NCBI RefSeq assembly: GCF_026001925.1
Contig: NZ_AP021870.1
Coordinates: 496,001-560,000, forward strand
Reading direction: 5' to 3'
DNA length: 64,000 nucleotides
Source of the DNA: Vibrio gangliei
GTDB lineage: Bacteria; Pseudomonadota; Gammaproteobacteria; Enterobacterales; Vibrionaceae
Both the position numbers and the translations under genes were made by a program. This document shows positions 9,354-18,770 of the stretch, piece by piece. The number at the start of each line of letters is the position of its first letter. Position 1 is the first letter of the stretch. Under the pieces are notes generated by a model that did not search any database, was not told the DNA's origin, and saw only the letters and a list, made by a program, of their open reading frames with translations.

Positions 9354-10021
9354 TGCGGTTTAGTCAGTTCACTTTACCCGCCTTATTGAGCGGTGTTGCT
9401 TTATTTTCATTACCAACCATGGCTCAGCAGTATCAATTTAATTATTCGAAACTGTATAGCCAGATGAAAAACAATGTGAAAGAAGGGCACCCAGAAGTCA
9501 AAGTGGCATTCTTCTTTCAAGATCAAAGCAATGGTTCAATCTGTAAAATTGACAAAGCATGGATGGAAAAAGACAAGCATTATGAAGAGTTTGTTATTCC
9601 ATCTTCTCAAGAATTGATCGTTCCGCTTGATAATAATTTACGTCAAGTCGGACCCATCGTGTATGTCGATACCGAAAAAGGTAAAACCTGTGATTTCTCA
9701 ATGGTCGTGATGACTAAACACCCATTATCGGGTCATGTGAGCTACCAAAAAATCGCCGCATTATTACCTCAAATGGATAAAATGCTTGATGATTTAGGCG
9801 GCATGTTTTCGAGTTGGTTTTCACCAGAAGTGATTGGATTAACTCTAGAATTCTCTGACCTTCAGGACGGTGAAATTCTGTCTGCGGCAGGCTCAGTTTT
9901 CCCCATTAAGCAAGGTAAAGCGCAGATAAAGCTAGAAGATCTATCGTCGCAAGATTCTCTGATATTACCTAAAGAAACTTTCCGTGTACTGCCATTACTC
10001 AATAAGTCATCCAAGAGCTAA
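9353..10021 (+). CDS. DUF2987 family periplasmic protein
   Basis: The 222-aa protein has a clear signal peptide (LPALLSGVALFSLPTMAQ) and an otherwise soluble sequence. It resembles the DUF2987 family found in vibrios and relatives; no function is established. Two Cys (in GSICKID and KTCDFS) could form a disulfide in the periplasm. Its ATG overlaps the stop of the Bax-like gene, which suggests a shared envelope role. Confidence 0.75.
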   Translation: MRFSQFTLPALLSGVALFSLPTMAQQYQFNYSKLYSQMKNNVKEGHPEVKVAFFFQDQSNGSICKIDKAWMEKDKHYEEFVIPSSQELIVPLDNNLRQVGPIVYVDTEKGKTCDFSMVVMTKHPLSGHVSYQKIAALLPQMDKMLDDLGGMFSSWFSPEVIGLTLEFSDLQDGEILSAAGSVFPIKQGKAQIKLEDLSSQDSLILPKETFRVLPLLNKSSKS

Positions 10022-10119
10022 TTGGTAGTGCTTTTACCTAACCAGAAAAATCCGTATAATCGGCGCCCCAACGATGTAACCTGTTTGCATAGTTTCGATA
10101 AACTATTTGTGAGTAAGTA

Positions 10120-11013
10120 ATGAGTCAAGTCGATCCAAGAAAAGAAACACTGGAATTTAACAAACTTCAAAAACGCTTAAGACGTAATGTTGGTAACGCG
10201 ATTATCGATTACAACATGGTTGAAGAAGGTGATGTGGTTATGGCTTGCATCAGCGGGGGAAAAGACTCTTTTGCTATGCTTGATATTCTACTTCAGTTGC
10301 AAAAGTCAGCCCCAATTGACTTTAAAGTGGTTGCCGTAAACTTGGATCAAAAACAACCAGGCTTTCCTGAGCATATCTTGCCAGAGTATTTTGAAACTTT
10401 AGATATTCCTTATTACATCGTGGATAAAGATACTTACTCCGTTGTAAAAGAAAAAGTACCTGAAGGTAAAACGACTTGTGGCCTTTGTTCTCGTTTACGT
10501 CGTGGGACTTTATATTCGTTTGCGGAGAAAATCGGCGCAACTAAGATCGCACTTGGTCACCACATGGATGATATCGTTGAAACTTTATTCTTGAATATGT
10601 TCCACGGTGCGCGCTTAAAAGCCATGCCACCAAAATTGCGCTCAGATGATGGTCGTAATGTGGTTATTCGTCCACTGACGTATTGTCGTGAAAAAGATCT
10701 GATTAAGTACGCAGAACATAAGGCGTTTCCGATCATTCCTTGTAACTTGTGTGGTTCACAAGAAAAATTAGAACGACAGGCTATTAAAGCGATGCTGGTT
10801 GAGTGGGATAAAAAAACGCCTGGACGTGTAGAAAAAGCATTTAAATCTATTCAAAACGTCAGTCCGAGCCAACTTGCGGATAGAGAACTCTTTGATTTCG
10901 TGAACTTGCCACTTGAACGAGCAGGTGAACGTGATGAGTATGAATTCAGTGAAGCGACCATTTCGTCGACCAATATTGACGAGTCACTCTTCATCGATGT
11001 GACCAATATCTAA
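10120..11013 (+). CDS. ttcA: tRNA 2-thiocytidine biosynthesis protein TtcA
   Basis: TtcA thiolates C32 of certain tRNAs, using ATP to activate the base and an Fe-S cluster. The PP-loop SGGKDS is at residues 45-50. The Cys pairs are CGLC (120-123) and CNLC (208-211). Overall length is 297 aa, normal for the family. It has its own upstream gap of about 100 bp and a strong terminator, so it is probably monocistronic. Its position next to uspE and fnr is conserved in vibrios as I recall them. Confidence 0.95.
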   Translation: MSQVDPRKETLEFNKLQKRLRRNVGNAIIDYNMVEEGDVVMACISGGKDSFAMLDILLQLQKSAPIDFKVVAVNLDQKQPGFPEHILPEYFETLDIPYYIVDKDTYSVVKEKVPEGKTTCGLCSRLRRGTLYSFAEKIGATKIALGHHMDDIVETLFLNMFHGARLKAMPPKLRSDDGRNVVIRPLTYCREKDLIKYAEHKAFPIIPCNLCGSQEKLERQAIKAMLVEWDKKTPGRVEKAFKSIQNVSPSQLADRELFDFVNLPLERAGERDEYEFSEATISSTNIDESLFIDVTNI

Positions 11014-11046
11014 CCTGTCACTAAAAACCAAGTATTCTAAATATCA

Positions 11047-11080
11047 AAGCCCTCATGAACGACTATCATGAGGGCTTATT
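11047..11080. terminator. Terminator between converging ttcA and uspE
   Basis: AAGCCCTCATGA and TCATGAGGGCTT form a 12-bp perfect stem, 33 bp after the ttcA stop and 35 bp beyond the uspE stop. It is usable in both directions. Confidence 0.8.
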
Positions 11081-11114
11081 ATTTATATTGAGCTAGCTTC
11101 AAATAGTAAGATGT

Positions 11115-12053
11115 TTACTCTGGGGCCAAAGGACTGATATAGCCTTCTGGTTTCAGTGCCAATACGTCACAATTGATTTTATCGATCACGTTTTCAGCAG
11201 TATTGCCGATAAAGACAGCTGACAAGCCAGTTCGTCCTGTTGTACCGAGTATCACAAGCCCCGCATCAAGCTCTTGAGCCGCTTTGGGCACAACATCTTC
11301 TGGAAGACCTTCTTTAACATAAGTATGTTCTTCATCAATACCATATTTCTGGCGTAAAGCCTTCATTGCGGTGAGATGAAAGCCGCGTACTGCATCGGTA
11401 TAAGAAGTAGGGTCAAATTCTGGAAGTTCAACCGTGACATTCGCAGGTGTCACAGGGTAAGAGTTCACTAGGTACAATTCAGCATTCAGTTGTTTCGCGA
11501 ATTTTAAACCTTGCTCAACCATAGAATCATTGAGTGCTGTATGCGTGGTATTTTCAGAACCCACATGGACGGAAGCAATAATATTGCCATTAATAGGCCA
11601 ATCATGATTTTTGACTAACAGAACAGGGCAAGGACATTTACGTAATAAATGCCAATCAGTTGGCGTAAAGAATACAGACTCTAGTACATCATGCTTGCGA
11701 GTACCCTTTAATAGAAGGTCGTGGCCGGTTTCAAAGATTTCTGCAATGATGGCTTCGTAAGGGCGATGATGCCAAACCACTTTCACTTCAAATTGAACGC
11801 CGTCTTTTAGGTATGGCGCAGCAACTTCACGCATCCATCCTTCACGCTGCTGTATAACGCCGCGGCGCATCGCATCTCTTTCTTCGGATGACAACATAGA
11901 TGTCATATCGTATGAAAAATCATAAATAGATAAGAAGAACGTTATTGGGGCAGGGTTCGGCAAATCACGTACGATTTGAAAGGCACGAGCTAACGCCGAC
12001 TGTTCTACGTTATTAACATCAGCAATGACTAAAATACTTTTGTATAAATCCAT
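11115..12053 (-). CDS. uspE: Universal stress protein UspE
   Basis: This tandem universal stress protein has two Usp domains (about residues 1-150 and 155-305) in 312 aa. The second domain keeps the ATP-binding glycine motif GTTGRTGLSAVFIGNTAE. UspE-type proteins are linked to stress resistance, motility and adhesion in E. coli. It lies downstream of fnr but has its own 220-bp upstream region and is separated from fnr by a terminator. Confidence 0.92.
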   Translation of the reverse strand: MDLYKSILVIADVNNVEQSALARAFQIVRDLPNPAPITFFLSIYDFSYDMTSMLSSEERDAMRRGVIQQREGWMREVAAPYLKDGVQFEVKVVWHHRPYEAIIAEIFETGHDLLLKGTRKHDVLESVFFTPTDWHLLRKCPCPVLLVKNHDWPINGNIIASVHVGSENTTHTALNDSMVEQGLKFAKQLNAELYLVNSYPVTPANVTVELPEFDPTSYTDAVRGFHLTAMKALRQKYGIDEEHTYVKEGLPEDVVPKAAQELDAGLVILGTTGRTGLSAVFIGNTAENVIDKINCDVLALKPEGYISPLAPE

Positions 12054-12220
12054 AATATGCTCTCCCTTCCTAACAAATTCACCATTTCAATGGCTTACAT
12101 ACCAAAGGGGTCAACATGCTTAACTTATGCTAGGGCCTACAACACATAAAATCCCATCGGTATAGGTTAACTTTAGCTGAAATTTATCAGAATTATTAGT
12201 GACATGAGCTGGATTTTAAA

Positions 12221-12250
12221 AATAAAAAAGCCGCTATAGGGTAGCGGCTT
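12221..12250 (-). terminator. Terminator after fnr
   Basis: AAGCCGCTA...TAGCGGCTT forms a stem followed on the minus strand by TTTTTTATT, 27 bp past the fnr stop codon. Confidence 0.85.
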
Positions 12251-12276
12251 CTCATAACGGTAAGTTTATGATGTTT

Positions 12277-13023
12277 TTAGTCTTCTACGAATCCGGCTAG
12301 TTTTTGCAGCGCATCATGATCCGTAATTGTAATGTATTTGCCTTTCACGCTGAGAATTTCACTTTTTTGGAACCGACCCAACAAACGACTAATGGTTTCA
12401 ACTGTAAGACCAAGATAATTACCAATATCACCACGCGTCATTGTTAATCGGAACTCACGTGGAGAAAAACCGCGTTGAGAGAAGCGAGTCGATAAACTAT
12501 ACAAAAATGCTGCTAAACGTTCTTCTGCGTTCTTTTTGGAAAGCAAAAGAATCATATCTTGGTCACCTTTGATCTCATTACTCATTAATCGCATGATTTG
12601 CTGACGTAATTTAGGCATTTTGCCAGACAGGTCATCTAATGTTTCATAAGGAATCTCACACACCATTGACGTTTCTAATGCCTGAGCGAAACTAGGGTGA
12701 GCGTTGTTATTAATGGCATCAAAACCAATGAGATCGCCCGCAAGGTGGAAAGCTGTGATCTGCTCATCACCTTGCTCCGTAATGGTGTAACTTTTAATCG
12801 TACCAGAACGAATCGCATATAGAGATTTTAGCTCATCGCCAGCTTTGAAAATTTCTTGTCCTTTCTGAACTGGCTTTTTACGTTCAATGATTTCATCTAG
12901 CTGATCCAGCTCTGAATCATTCAGAGTAAACGGGATACATAATTGGCTAATACTGCAGTCTTGACAATGAATTGCACAGCCACCAGATTGAACACGTTTT
13001 GTTTTTGCGTTATCAGAAATCAT
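12277..13023 (-). CDS. fnr: Oxygen-sensing transcriptional regulator FNR
   Basis: FNR is a CRP/FNR-family regulator that carries an oxygen-labile [4Fe-4S] cluster. Cys20, Cys23, Cys29 and Cys122 sit exactly as in E. coli FNR (Cys16 is also present). The cyclic-nucleotide-binding-like fold is followed by a helix-turn-helix whose recognition helix reads [12 protein letters not shown], with the E..SR pattern that reads TTGAT half-sites. Length is 248 aa. A perfect FNR box lies 21 bp upstream of the start, so autoregulation is likely. The adjacent cco cluster is a typical FNR-linked neighbour. Confidence 0.97.
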   Translation of the reverse strand: MISDNAKTKRVQSGGCAIHCQDCSISQLCIPFTLNDSELDQLDEIIERKKPVQKGQEIFKAGDELKSLYAIRSGTIKSYTITEQGDEQITAFHLAGDLIGFDAINNNAHPSFAQALETSMVCEIPYETLDDLSGKMPKLRQQIMRLMSNEIKGDQDMILLLSKKNAEERLAAFLYSLSTRFSQRGFSPREFRLTMTRGDIGNYLGLTVETISRLLGRFQKSEILSVKGKYITITDHDALQKLAGFVED

Positions 13024-13043
13024 AAAATACCGAGCAGTTTAAA

Positions 13044-13057
13044 TTGATATACATCAA
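13044..13057. promoter_or_regulatory. FNR box upstream of fnr
   Basis: TTGATATACATCAA matches the consensus TTGAT-N4-ATCAA at every defined position. Its placement 21-34 bp before the fnr start codon suggests repression or fine-tuning by FNR itself. Confidence 0.85.
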
Positions 13058-13116
13058 AATTTTAGCATCTCATACCACTAAAGGACAGCACAAAATTGCC
13101 GTATATCACCGTTATA

Positions 13117-13791
13117 TTACAGCAAGCGGAGAACTGCCTGATATAACTGGAATATGCCGTAAGCGGCTAACAAACTCGCTCCGATACGACGAAACATAAG
13201 GCTTTTAACCCACTGATTAAAAGATGATGCACCGATTGCAATAAAGAGCATAGCCGGCAATGTACCTAGGCCGAAAGCAAACATCAACATAGCACCATTT
13301 AAACTATCACCTGCGGCGGCTGACCAAGTCAGCATAGAATAAACCATACCACAAGGTAGCCAGCCCCAAATAAAACCAAATGGGATGGCTTGAATAGGGT
13401 GTGTTATTGGTAAAAGTTTTTGACCAATTGGTGAGATATATTGCCAGATTTTTTGTCCCACTTTTTCAATAACCAGTAATCCCTGCCACCATTGTCCTAT
13501 GTAAAGAGCCAAAGCTAACATAAATAAAGCGGACAAGATTCGTAGCCACAACAGAGAAGCATTCAAACCTGAAAAACTTGTTATTGAAGATACCGAGGCA
13601 CCTATAATCGCGCCAGTTAAACTGTAGCTAAGCATCCGGCCAATGTTATAACAAAGCGGATTTAACCAAGTATGGCTAGGTTTAACTTGGCCTATATTCA
13701 TCAAAGAAGCAATACCACCGCACATGCCCATGCAATGGCCTGCACCTAAAAAGCCAACCAAAAAGGCAGCAAGCCAATCAGGATTCATCAT
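13117..13791 (-). CDS. TauE/SafE-like membrane protein of the cco cluster (COG2836 type)
   Basis: The 224-aa protein has about six membrane helices. Two conserved Cys motifs are visible: GHCMGMCGG near the N-terminus and WGWLPCGMVYSML in the middle. Such proteins occur beside ccoGHIS genes and are suspected to take part in copper or thiol handling for the cbb3 oxidase; the annotation as a sulfite exporter is by fold only. It overlaps ccoS by 14 bp, so it belongs to the same transcript. Confidence 0.8.
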   Translation of the reverse strand: MMNPDWLAAFLVGFLGAGHCMGMCGGIASLMNIGQVKPSHTWLNPLCYNIGRMLSYSLTGAIIGASVSSITSFSGLNASLLWLRILSALFMLALALYIGQWWQGLLVIEKVGQKIWQYISPIGQKLLPITHPIQAIPFGFIWGWLPCGMVYSMLTWSAAAGDSLNGAMLMFAFGLGTLPAMLFIAIGASSFNQWVKSLMFRRIGASLLAAYGIFQLYQAVLRLL

Positions 13792-13993
13792 TGTCCCTAT
13801 TATTATTTAAAGGGGTATCGTTAGTATTGAGGGTTTTTGATTGGCTTATTTCATCGCTATCATCAAATAGAATGCTACTACCTTGTCGGTCTAGATCATC
13901 AAATTGATCCGTTTTTACCGCCCACACAAAAACAGCGACGGCAATACAGACAAACATGATGGCAATGGGTATGAGCAAATATAAGCTAGCCAT
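13778..13993 (-). CDS. ccoS: cbb3 oxidase maturation protein CcoS
   Basis: This 71-aa protein has one N-terminal transmembrane helix (LYLLIPIAIMFVCIAVAVFVW) followed by the short motif KTDQFDDLDRQG, characteristic of CcoS. CcoS is needed for cofactor insertion into cbb3 oxidase. It lies 13 bp after ccoI and overlaps the next gene by 14 bp. Confidence 0.9.
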   Translation of the reverse strand: MASLYLLIPIAIMFVCIAVAVFVWAVKTDQFDDLDRQGSSILFDDSDEISQSKTLNTNDTPLNNNRDNDES

Positions 13994-14006
13994 AGATAAA
14001 TTAACC

Positions 14007-16391
14007 TTATTTGAGTAATCGCAGAGAATTGGTTACTACGATAATCGAGCTCGCGGACATGCCAATTACAGCAAAGTAAGGAGCAACAAAGCCCATGACT
14101 GCCAAAGGCAAAATCAAAGCATTATAGCCGAGTGACCAAGCTAAGTTTTGATGAATGATTTTTCGGGTTTGTAGTGCCAAACAACGTGCTTCAAGTACTT
14201 TATCTAATTTATCCCCCAATAACACCATATCCGCAGATGATTTTGCTACATCTGAGCCACCACCCATAGCAACAGAGAGGTGAGCGCCGGCAAGTGTAGG
14301 GGCATCGTTGATGCCATCACCAATCATAAGCGTGACATTGTCACGGTTTAACTGTTGCAAGTAATCCAACTTATCCTGTGGTTTCATACTCGCTTGAAAA
14401 TGGTCAATATTAAGTTGATTCAATACGTTACGTGTATTTTGTTCCGAGTCCCCAGTTAAAACTGTAATATCAATATGTTGTGATTTGAGAGCTTCAATAA
14501 ATCTAGCCGACTCTTTTCGTATCGGATCAGAGTAACCAAATCTCGCCACAATCTGTTGTTCACAGGATAAATAAATGGAAGAGAATTGTGCTTGCTGATC
14601 ATTGTCAGATTGGGTCACAAATCGCCATGTGCCAATGCGCCAATGTTTATTCTGATAATAACCTTCAATGCCAGAGCCAACCAGATTACGAACGTCAGTC
14701 ACAGTAACATCGTTATTCTGATAGATTTCAAATGCGGCCGCAATCGGATGATTTGCGTGCTTTTCAAGACTAGCAGCAATAGATAAAACATCTTCTTGGG
14801 AATATTCATTTGAAAAGGAGTCAACCTCGCTGATCATGATGTTGCCTTCTGTTAGCGTCCCAGTTTTATCCAAAACAATGTGGTTTACTTTACACAGTGT
14901 CTCAAAAGCATGACCTTTACGAAGTAAGATACCAAGACTGCCTAGCTTTGACGTCGAGCACGTCACCGCAGTAGGAGTGGCAAGTGAAAGGGCGCATGGA
15001 CAAGTGGCAACCAACACCGAAAGCATAATCCAAAAGGCCGAATCTGGTTCATGTTGATGCCAAAAGATCCAAGTTGCTGCCGCAATAACAAGAATAATCG
15101 CGACGAAATATTTTGAGATGTAATCAGCAACCTCTGCGATTTTAGGCTTTGAAAATTGAGCTTCATCTTGTAGGCGGACAATGTTTGCAATAACAGAATC
15201 CGCTTTATGGCTAGTGACTTCCAATTCAAAATGATCACCAACATTCGTTGTGCCTGCATACACAAAATCATGAGTATGTTTTTCGACTGGTAGTGATTCA
15301 CCGGTCAACATAGATTCATCAACCAGGGTTAACTCGGAAAGAACTTTACCATCAGCAGGGATATGCTCCCCTGGAAGAACGCGGACTTTATCTCCGATTT
15401 CTAGGCTACGAACAGGAACTTGCTTGCCACTTAACTTCGTCGCCATTGCCGGAACCAATTTTAGTAGGTTGGCACTGGCTGCAGCAGCTTTTCGTCGCGC
15501 TCGCATTTCAAGAAATCGTCCAATTAACAGGAAGAACGTAAACATAGAAATGGATTCAAAGAAAACTTCTCCTGTCCCCGCAATCGTTGCCCACAAACTG
15601 GACACATAAGCAAAGATAAGCGCGATAGAGACAGGGACGTCCATAACCAAAGTGCGAGCTTTTAAGCTGCGCCAGGCATTAATATAAAAAGGCTGAGCAG
15701 AATAGAGTAAAACCGGAGTTGCGAAGATTAAACTCACGACGCGTAAAAATTGTTTAAATTCAGGGTCGAGATCAGAAAAAACTTCAAAATAGAGAGCGAC
15801 AGCGAGCATCATGACTTGCATTGTCGCCAAGCCAGCCACACCTAGGCGATACAAGTACTGCTTCATCATTTGATGGTAGCTTTCTTCTTGTTGGTTGGGT
15901 TCAAAAGGGGCGGCTTTATAACCAATAATATGAATTTGCTTAATAAGCTCACTCAGACGAGTTTGCTTGTTGTCCCAAACAAGGTTAGCTCTTTGCGTGG
16001 TAATATTAACGCGAATTTGTTTTACACCAGTGCATGCAGATAATTGTTTTTCAATTAACCAAGCACATGCAGCACAAGAAACCCCCTCAAGTGACAGTGT
16101 CACCTCACTGAGTTCGTTATTATGTCGAACAAATTCTTGTTGCACATCAACATTATCGTAATGAATCAGTTTCTGTAGTTGTTCAGGAACGAGGTCAACC
16201 TTGTCTGCCGGAGCAGTACGATATTGATAATAAGAGACGAGGCCGCTATCAACAATTGTCTGGGCAACAGATTCACAGCCTGGGCAGCACATAGGGCGAG
16301 GCTTGCCAAGAATTTCAACGCTGAAAATTGCGTTTACTGGTACAGCATCACCGCAGTGATAACACATTTGTTGCGTTGAAGATCCCGACAT
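14007..16391 (-). CDS. ccoI: Copper-exporting P-type ATPase CcoI
   Basis: CcoI is a P1B-type ATPase that moves copper across the inner membrane for cbb3 oxidase assembly. In order (794 aa): a CysXXCys zinc-ribbon-like start (C10, C13), CCPGC (35-39), a heavy-metal-associated domain with SCAAC (Cys106, Cys109), eight or so membrane helices, the ion-site CPC motif (ATCPCALSLATP), the phosphorylation site DKTGTLTEG, the HP motif (NHPIA) and GDGINDAPTLA. The order ccoH-ccoI-ccoS is the standard maturation cluster. No ccoG (FixG) lies in this cluster. Confidence 0.95.
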   Translation of the reverse strand: MSGSSTQQMCYHCGDAVPVNAIFSVEILGKPRPMCCPGCESVAQTIVDSGLVSYYQYRTAPADKVDLVPEQLQKLIHYDNVDVQQEFVRHNNELSEVTLSLEGVSCAACAWLIEKQLSACTGVKQIRVNITTQRANLVWDNKQTRLSELIKQIHIIGYKAAPFEPNQQEESYHQMMKQYLYRLGVAGLATMQVMMLAVALYFEVFSDLDPEFKQFLRVVSLIFATPVLLYSAQPFYINAWRSLKARTLVMDVPVSIALIFAYVSSLWATIAGTGEVFFESISMFTFFLLIGRFLEMRARRKAAAASANLLKLVPAMATKLSGKQVPVRSLEIGDKVRVLPGEHIPADGKVLSELTLVDESMLTGESLPVEKHTHDFVYAGTTNVGDHFELEVTSHKADSVIANIVRLQDEAQFSKPKIAEVADYISKYFVAIILVIAAATWIFWHQHEPDSAFWIMLSVLVATCPCALSLATPTAVTCSTSKLGSLGILLRKGHAFETLCKVNHIVLDKTGTLTEGNIMISEVDSFSNEYSQEDVLSIAASLEKHANHPIAAAFEIYQNNDVTVTDVRNLVGSGIEGYYQNKHWRIGTWRFVTQSDNDQQAQFSSIYLSCEQQIVARFGYSDPIRKESARFIEALKSQHIDITVLTGDSEQNTRNVLNQLNIDHFQASMKPQDKLDYLQQLNRDNVTLMIGDGINDAPTLAGAHLSVAMGGGSDVAKSSADMVLLGDKLDKVLEARCLALQTRKIIHQNLAWSLGYNALILPLAVMGFVAPYFAVIGMSASSIIVVTNSLRLLK

Positions 16392-16400
16392 AATTACGCC

Positions 16401-16880
16401 TTAATCGAGTAAAACAGTTGCAGTTTGTGTTGGAAATGTCACTTTCCCTTGGATTAACCATTCTTTGTTGTGAGGTTCTAACTTAATAAACCAAGGGCCT
16501 TGCAGTGGCGTATCCAGATTTAACCGGTATTGGCCATTTGCATCAGAGGTGATGGTACGTTCAAAATCCCTATCTGGCAAAGTTCTATGTGTAAATGTTG
16601 CTTTCAAAGCTGGGTAGATTGGTAACTTACCTTTATCAAAACTAAAACTGATGCCTTGCGTTGTAGAAATAACACTGGCTTTTAGTTGAAAGCCTTTTGC
16701 CACGTGGATTTTGGTTAAATCTACATTGATGCCTTTGCCTTCTTTGTAATAATCCTCTGAAACTAAATCAACACTGTTTTTAGTGAAAATACCTAACGTA
16801 ACGAAGCTGCCAACAACGGCGCACATTGGTAGAAAAATTAAGAACCAAGGCCAAAACTGCTTATACCATGGAGTTTGCAT
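16401..16880 (-). CDS. ccoH: FixH family protein CcoH
   Basis: This 159-aa protein has one N-terminal transmembrane helix (FWPWFLIFLPMCAVVGSFVTLGIF), then the YYKEGKGINVDL segment common in FixH/CcoH, and a beta-rich periplasmic domain. CcoH helps assemble and stabilise cbb3 oxidase. It lies 9 bp upstream of ccoI and is separated from ccoP by 76 bp that include a terminator, so expression relative to ccoNOQP may be attenuated. Confidence 0.88.
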   Translation of the reverse strand: MQTPWYKQFWPWFLIFLPMCAVVGSFVTLGIFTKNSVDLVSEDYYKEGKGINVDLTKIHVAKGFQLKASVISTTQGISFSFDKGKLPIYPALKATFTHRTLPDRDFERTITSDANGQYRLNLDTPLQGPWFIKLEPHNKEWLIQGKVTFPTQTATVLLD

Positions 16881-16913
16881 AGTCTTCTCACAAATAAAAC
16901 GTAGTAGTTACAA

Positions 16914-16941
16914 GAAAAAACAGCCCCAGAGTGTGGGGCTG
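16914..16941 (-). terminator. Terminator after ccoNOQP
   Basis: CAGCCCCA...TGGGGCTG forms a GC-rich stem followed on the minus strand by TTTTTTCTTG. It lies 16 bp past the ccoP stop and before ccoH. Confidence 0.85.
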
Positions 16942-16956
16942 TTAACCACTTAGCGG

Positions 16957-17955
16957 TTAGTTGGATTGCGCTGCTTGCTTAGAGGGTTGATTACTCAAGC
17001 TCCAAACATAAGCGCCAACAAGATGAATTTTATCTTCACCCAAAATGTTATCCCAAGCAGGCATAACACCTTGGCGGCCGTATTTAACCGTTTCTGTTAC
17101 ATCAGCACGTGAATCGCCAAATAACCAGTCGTTATCAGTAAGATCAGGCGCACCAAATGCAGGGTTACCCTTACCATCTGTACCATGGCAGGCTGCGCAA
17201 GCGGCAAATCGAACTTTACCGGCCGCAGCATCACGGGTGTTGACTTTACGACCTGATAAGCTCAAAACATAGCTAACCACTTCTTCAACACCATCTTCGC
17301 CAAAGGTTTCTCCCCAAGCTGGCATCGCGCCAATTCGGCCATGGCGAATTGTGGTCAAAATAGCTTCTGGTTCACCACCGTAAAGCCATGCTTGATCAGT
17401 TAAGTTTGGAAAGCCTTTTTGACCACGAGCATCAGAACCATGGCATTGTGAACAGTTTTGTAAAAACAAGTTCTGTCCAACACGTAGTGCATCGGGATCT
17501 GAAGCAATATCAGGAATTGATTTGTAGCCAGAACCATCAGCATTATTCGCTAAACGCTTGAAAGATTGACCGTAAAATTGCTCAGCATCATCAAGCTCTT
17601 TTGCATATTGATCAAGTTGCTTGTTTGCTTGAGCGTCTTTAATCGAGGCTTCCATTTGTGCAACAGATTTAACTTGCTGATCAGAACTCGTCCAGCCAAG
17701 TAAGCCTGGGTAATTACCTAAGCCTGGAAATAACGCTAAGTATATAGCTGCAAAGACAAACGTTGAGAAGAAAAGGTAAGTCCACCATTTTGGCAGTGGG
17801 TTATTGAGTTCACGAATACCATCGTATTCATGGCCCATATCCGCGCCTTCTTCAACGCCCATTTTATCTTTTAGACACCAAATCAAAATCGCGGCAATAC
17901 CAAAAATAGTACCGAGCGTGATAACGGTAATCCAAATACTCCAGAATGTAGTCAT
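16957..17955 (-). CDS. ccoP: cbb3 cytochrome oxidase diheme subunit CcoP
   Basis: CcoP passes electrons from the bc1 complex and soluble cytochromes to the cbb3 oxidase. The 332-aa protein has two membrane helices (about residues 5-27 and 60-78) and two c-type heme sites, CSQCH (168-172) and CAACH (252-256), each followed by a distal Met segment (GAMPAW, GVMPAW). Its ATG overlaps the ccoQ stop. Confidence 0.96.
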   Translation of the reverse strand: MTTFWSIWITVITLGTIFGIAAILIWCLKDKMGVEEGADMGHEYDGIRELNNPLPKWWTYLFFSTFVFAAIYLALFPGLGNYPGLLGWTSSDQQVKSVAQMEASIKDAQANKQLDQYAKELDDAEQFYGQSFKRLANNADGSGYKSIPDIASDPDALRVGQNLFLQNCSQCHGSDARGQKGFPNLTDQAWLYGGEPEAILTTIRHGRIGAMPAWGETFGEDGVEEVVSYVLSLSGRKVNTRDAAAGKVRFAACAACHGTDGKGNPAFGAPDLTDNDWLFGDSRADVTETVKYGRQGVMPAWDNILGEDKIHLVGAYVWSLSNQPSKQAAQSN

Positions 17956-18131
17956 TACTGCATTCCTCCCTTATCTTTATTTGATTCTACTGGCTCATCA
18001 TCAAAGATAAGGTTCGCAGCTTCATCAAAACGAGCTTTACGCTTTTTACTACCGTAAGCCCACCAAACCACACCACAAAAACTGATGAATAAGCCAAGTG
18101 TCCAGATACTGTGAATAGTGACGATATCCAT
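17955..18131 (-). CDS. ccoQ: cbb3 oxidase small subunit CcoQ
   Basis: This 58-aa protein begins MDIVTIHSIWTLGLFISFCG, has a single membrane helix and then the basic KKRKARFDEAANLIFDD tail typical of CcoQ. It starts 10 bp after ccoO, and its TAA overlaps the ccoP ATG. CcoQ stabilises the oxidase complex. It is shorter than usual ORF-calling cut-offs, but its position between ccoO and ccoP makes it secure. Confidence 0.9.
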   Translation of the reverse strand: MDIVTIHSIWTLGLFISFCGVVWWAYGSKKRKARFDEAANLIFDDEPVESNKDKGGMQ

Positions 18132-18141
18132 ATCTTTCTCC

Positions 18142-18759
18142 TTACTTCATCGATTGGCCAAGAGATTGAAGGTAGGCAACAATCGCATCAAGCTCTGTTT
18201 TTCCTTCGACACTTTTCTTAGCATTTGCAATGTCGTCATCGGTATAAGGAACGCCAAAATCATCGCGGAACAAACGTAATTTCTGCTCTGTGTATTCGCC
18301 TGTAAGTTTATTTTCAGCTAACCACGGATAACCTGGCATAATTGATTCCGGCACAACTTCACGAGGGTCGATAAGGTGAACACGGTGCCATTCATCTGAA
18401 TAACGACCGCCTACACGGGCAAGATCGGGACCCGTACGCTTAGAACCCCATAAGAACGGGTGCTCCCAAACAGATTCACCCGCAACAGAATAGTGACCAT
18501 AACGCTCAGTTTCAGAACGGAATGGACGAATCATCTGACTGTGACAAACACTACAACCTTCGCGAATGTATATATCACGACCTTCCATCTCTAAAGCAGT
18601 GTAGGGTTTTAAATCTTCAACAGGTTCCGTTGTCTGCTTTTGGAAGATAAGTGGGGTGATTTCCACTAATGCACCTAAGCTAATACCGAACACCATTAAA
18701 ATTGCCAATAGACCGACGTTTTTCTCGACTATTGAATGGCGATTCTTTCCTGAACTCAT
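18142..18759 (-). CDS. ccoO: cbb3 oxidase monoheme subunit CcoO
   Basis: The 205-aa protein has an N-terminal membrane anchor (about residues 15-34) and one heme c site, CSVCH (69-73), followed by [15 protein letters not shown], a CcoO hallmark. It transfers electrons within the cbb3 complex to CcoN. It sits 11 bp after ccoN. Confidence 0.96.
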   Translation of the reverse strand: MSSGKNRHSIVEKNVGLLAILMVFGISLGALVEITPLIFQKQTTEPVEDLKPYTALEMEGRDIYIREGCSVCHSQMIRPFRSETERYGHYSVAGESVWEHPFLWGSKRTGPDLARVGGRYSDEWHRVHLIDPREVVPESIMPGYPWLAENKLTGEYTEQKLRLFRDDFGVPYTDDDIANAKKSVEGKTELDAIVAYLQSLGQSMK

Positions 18760-18770
18760 TTCATAGCCTC

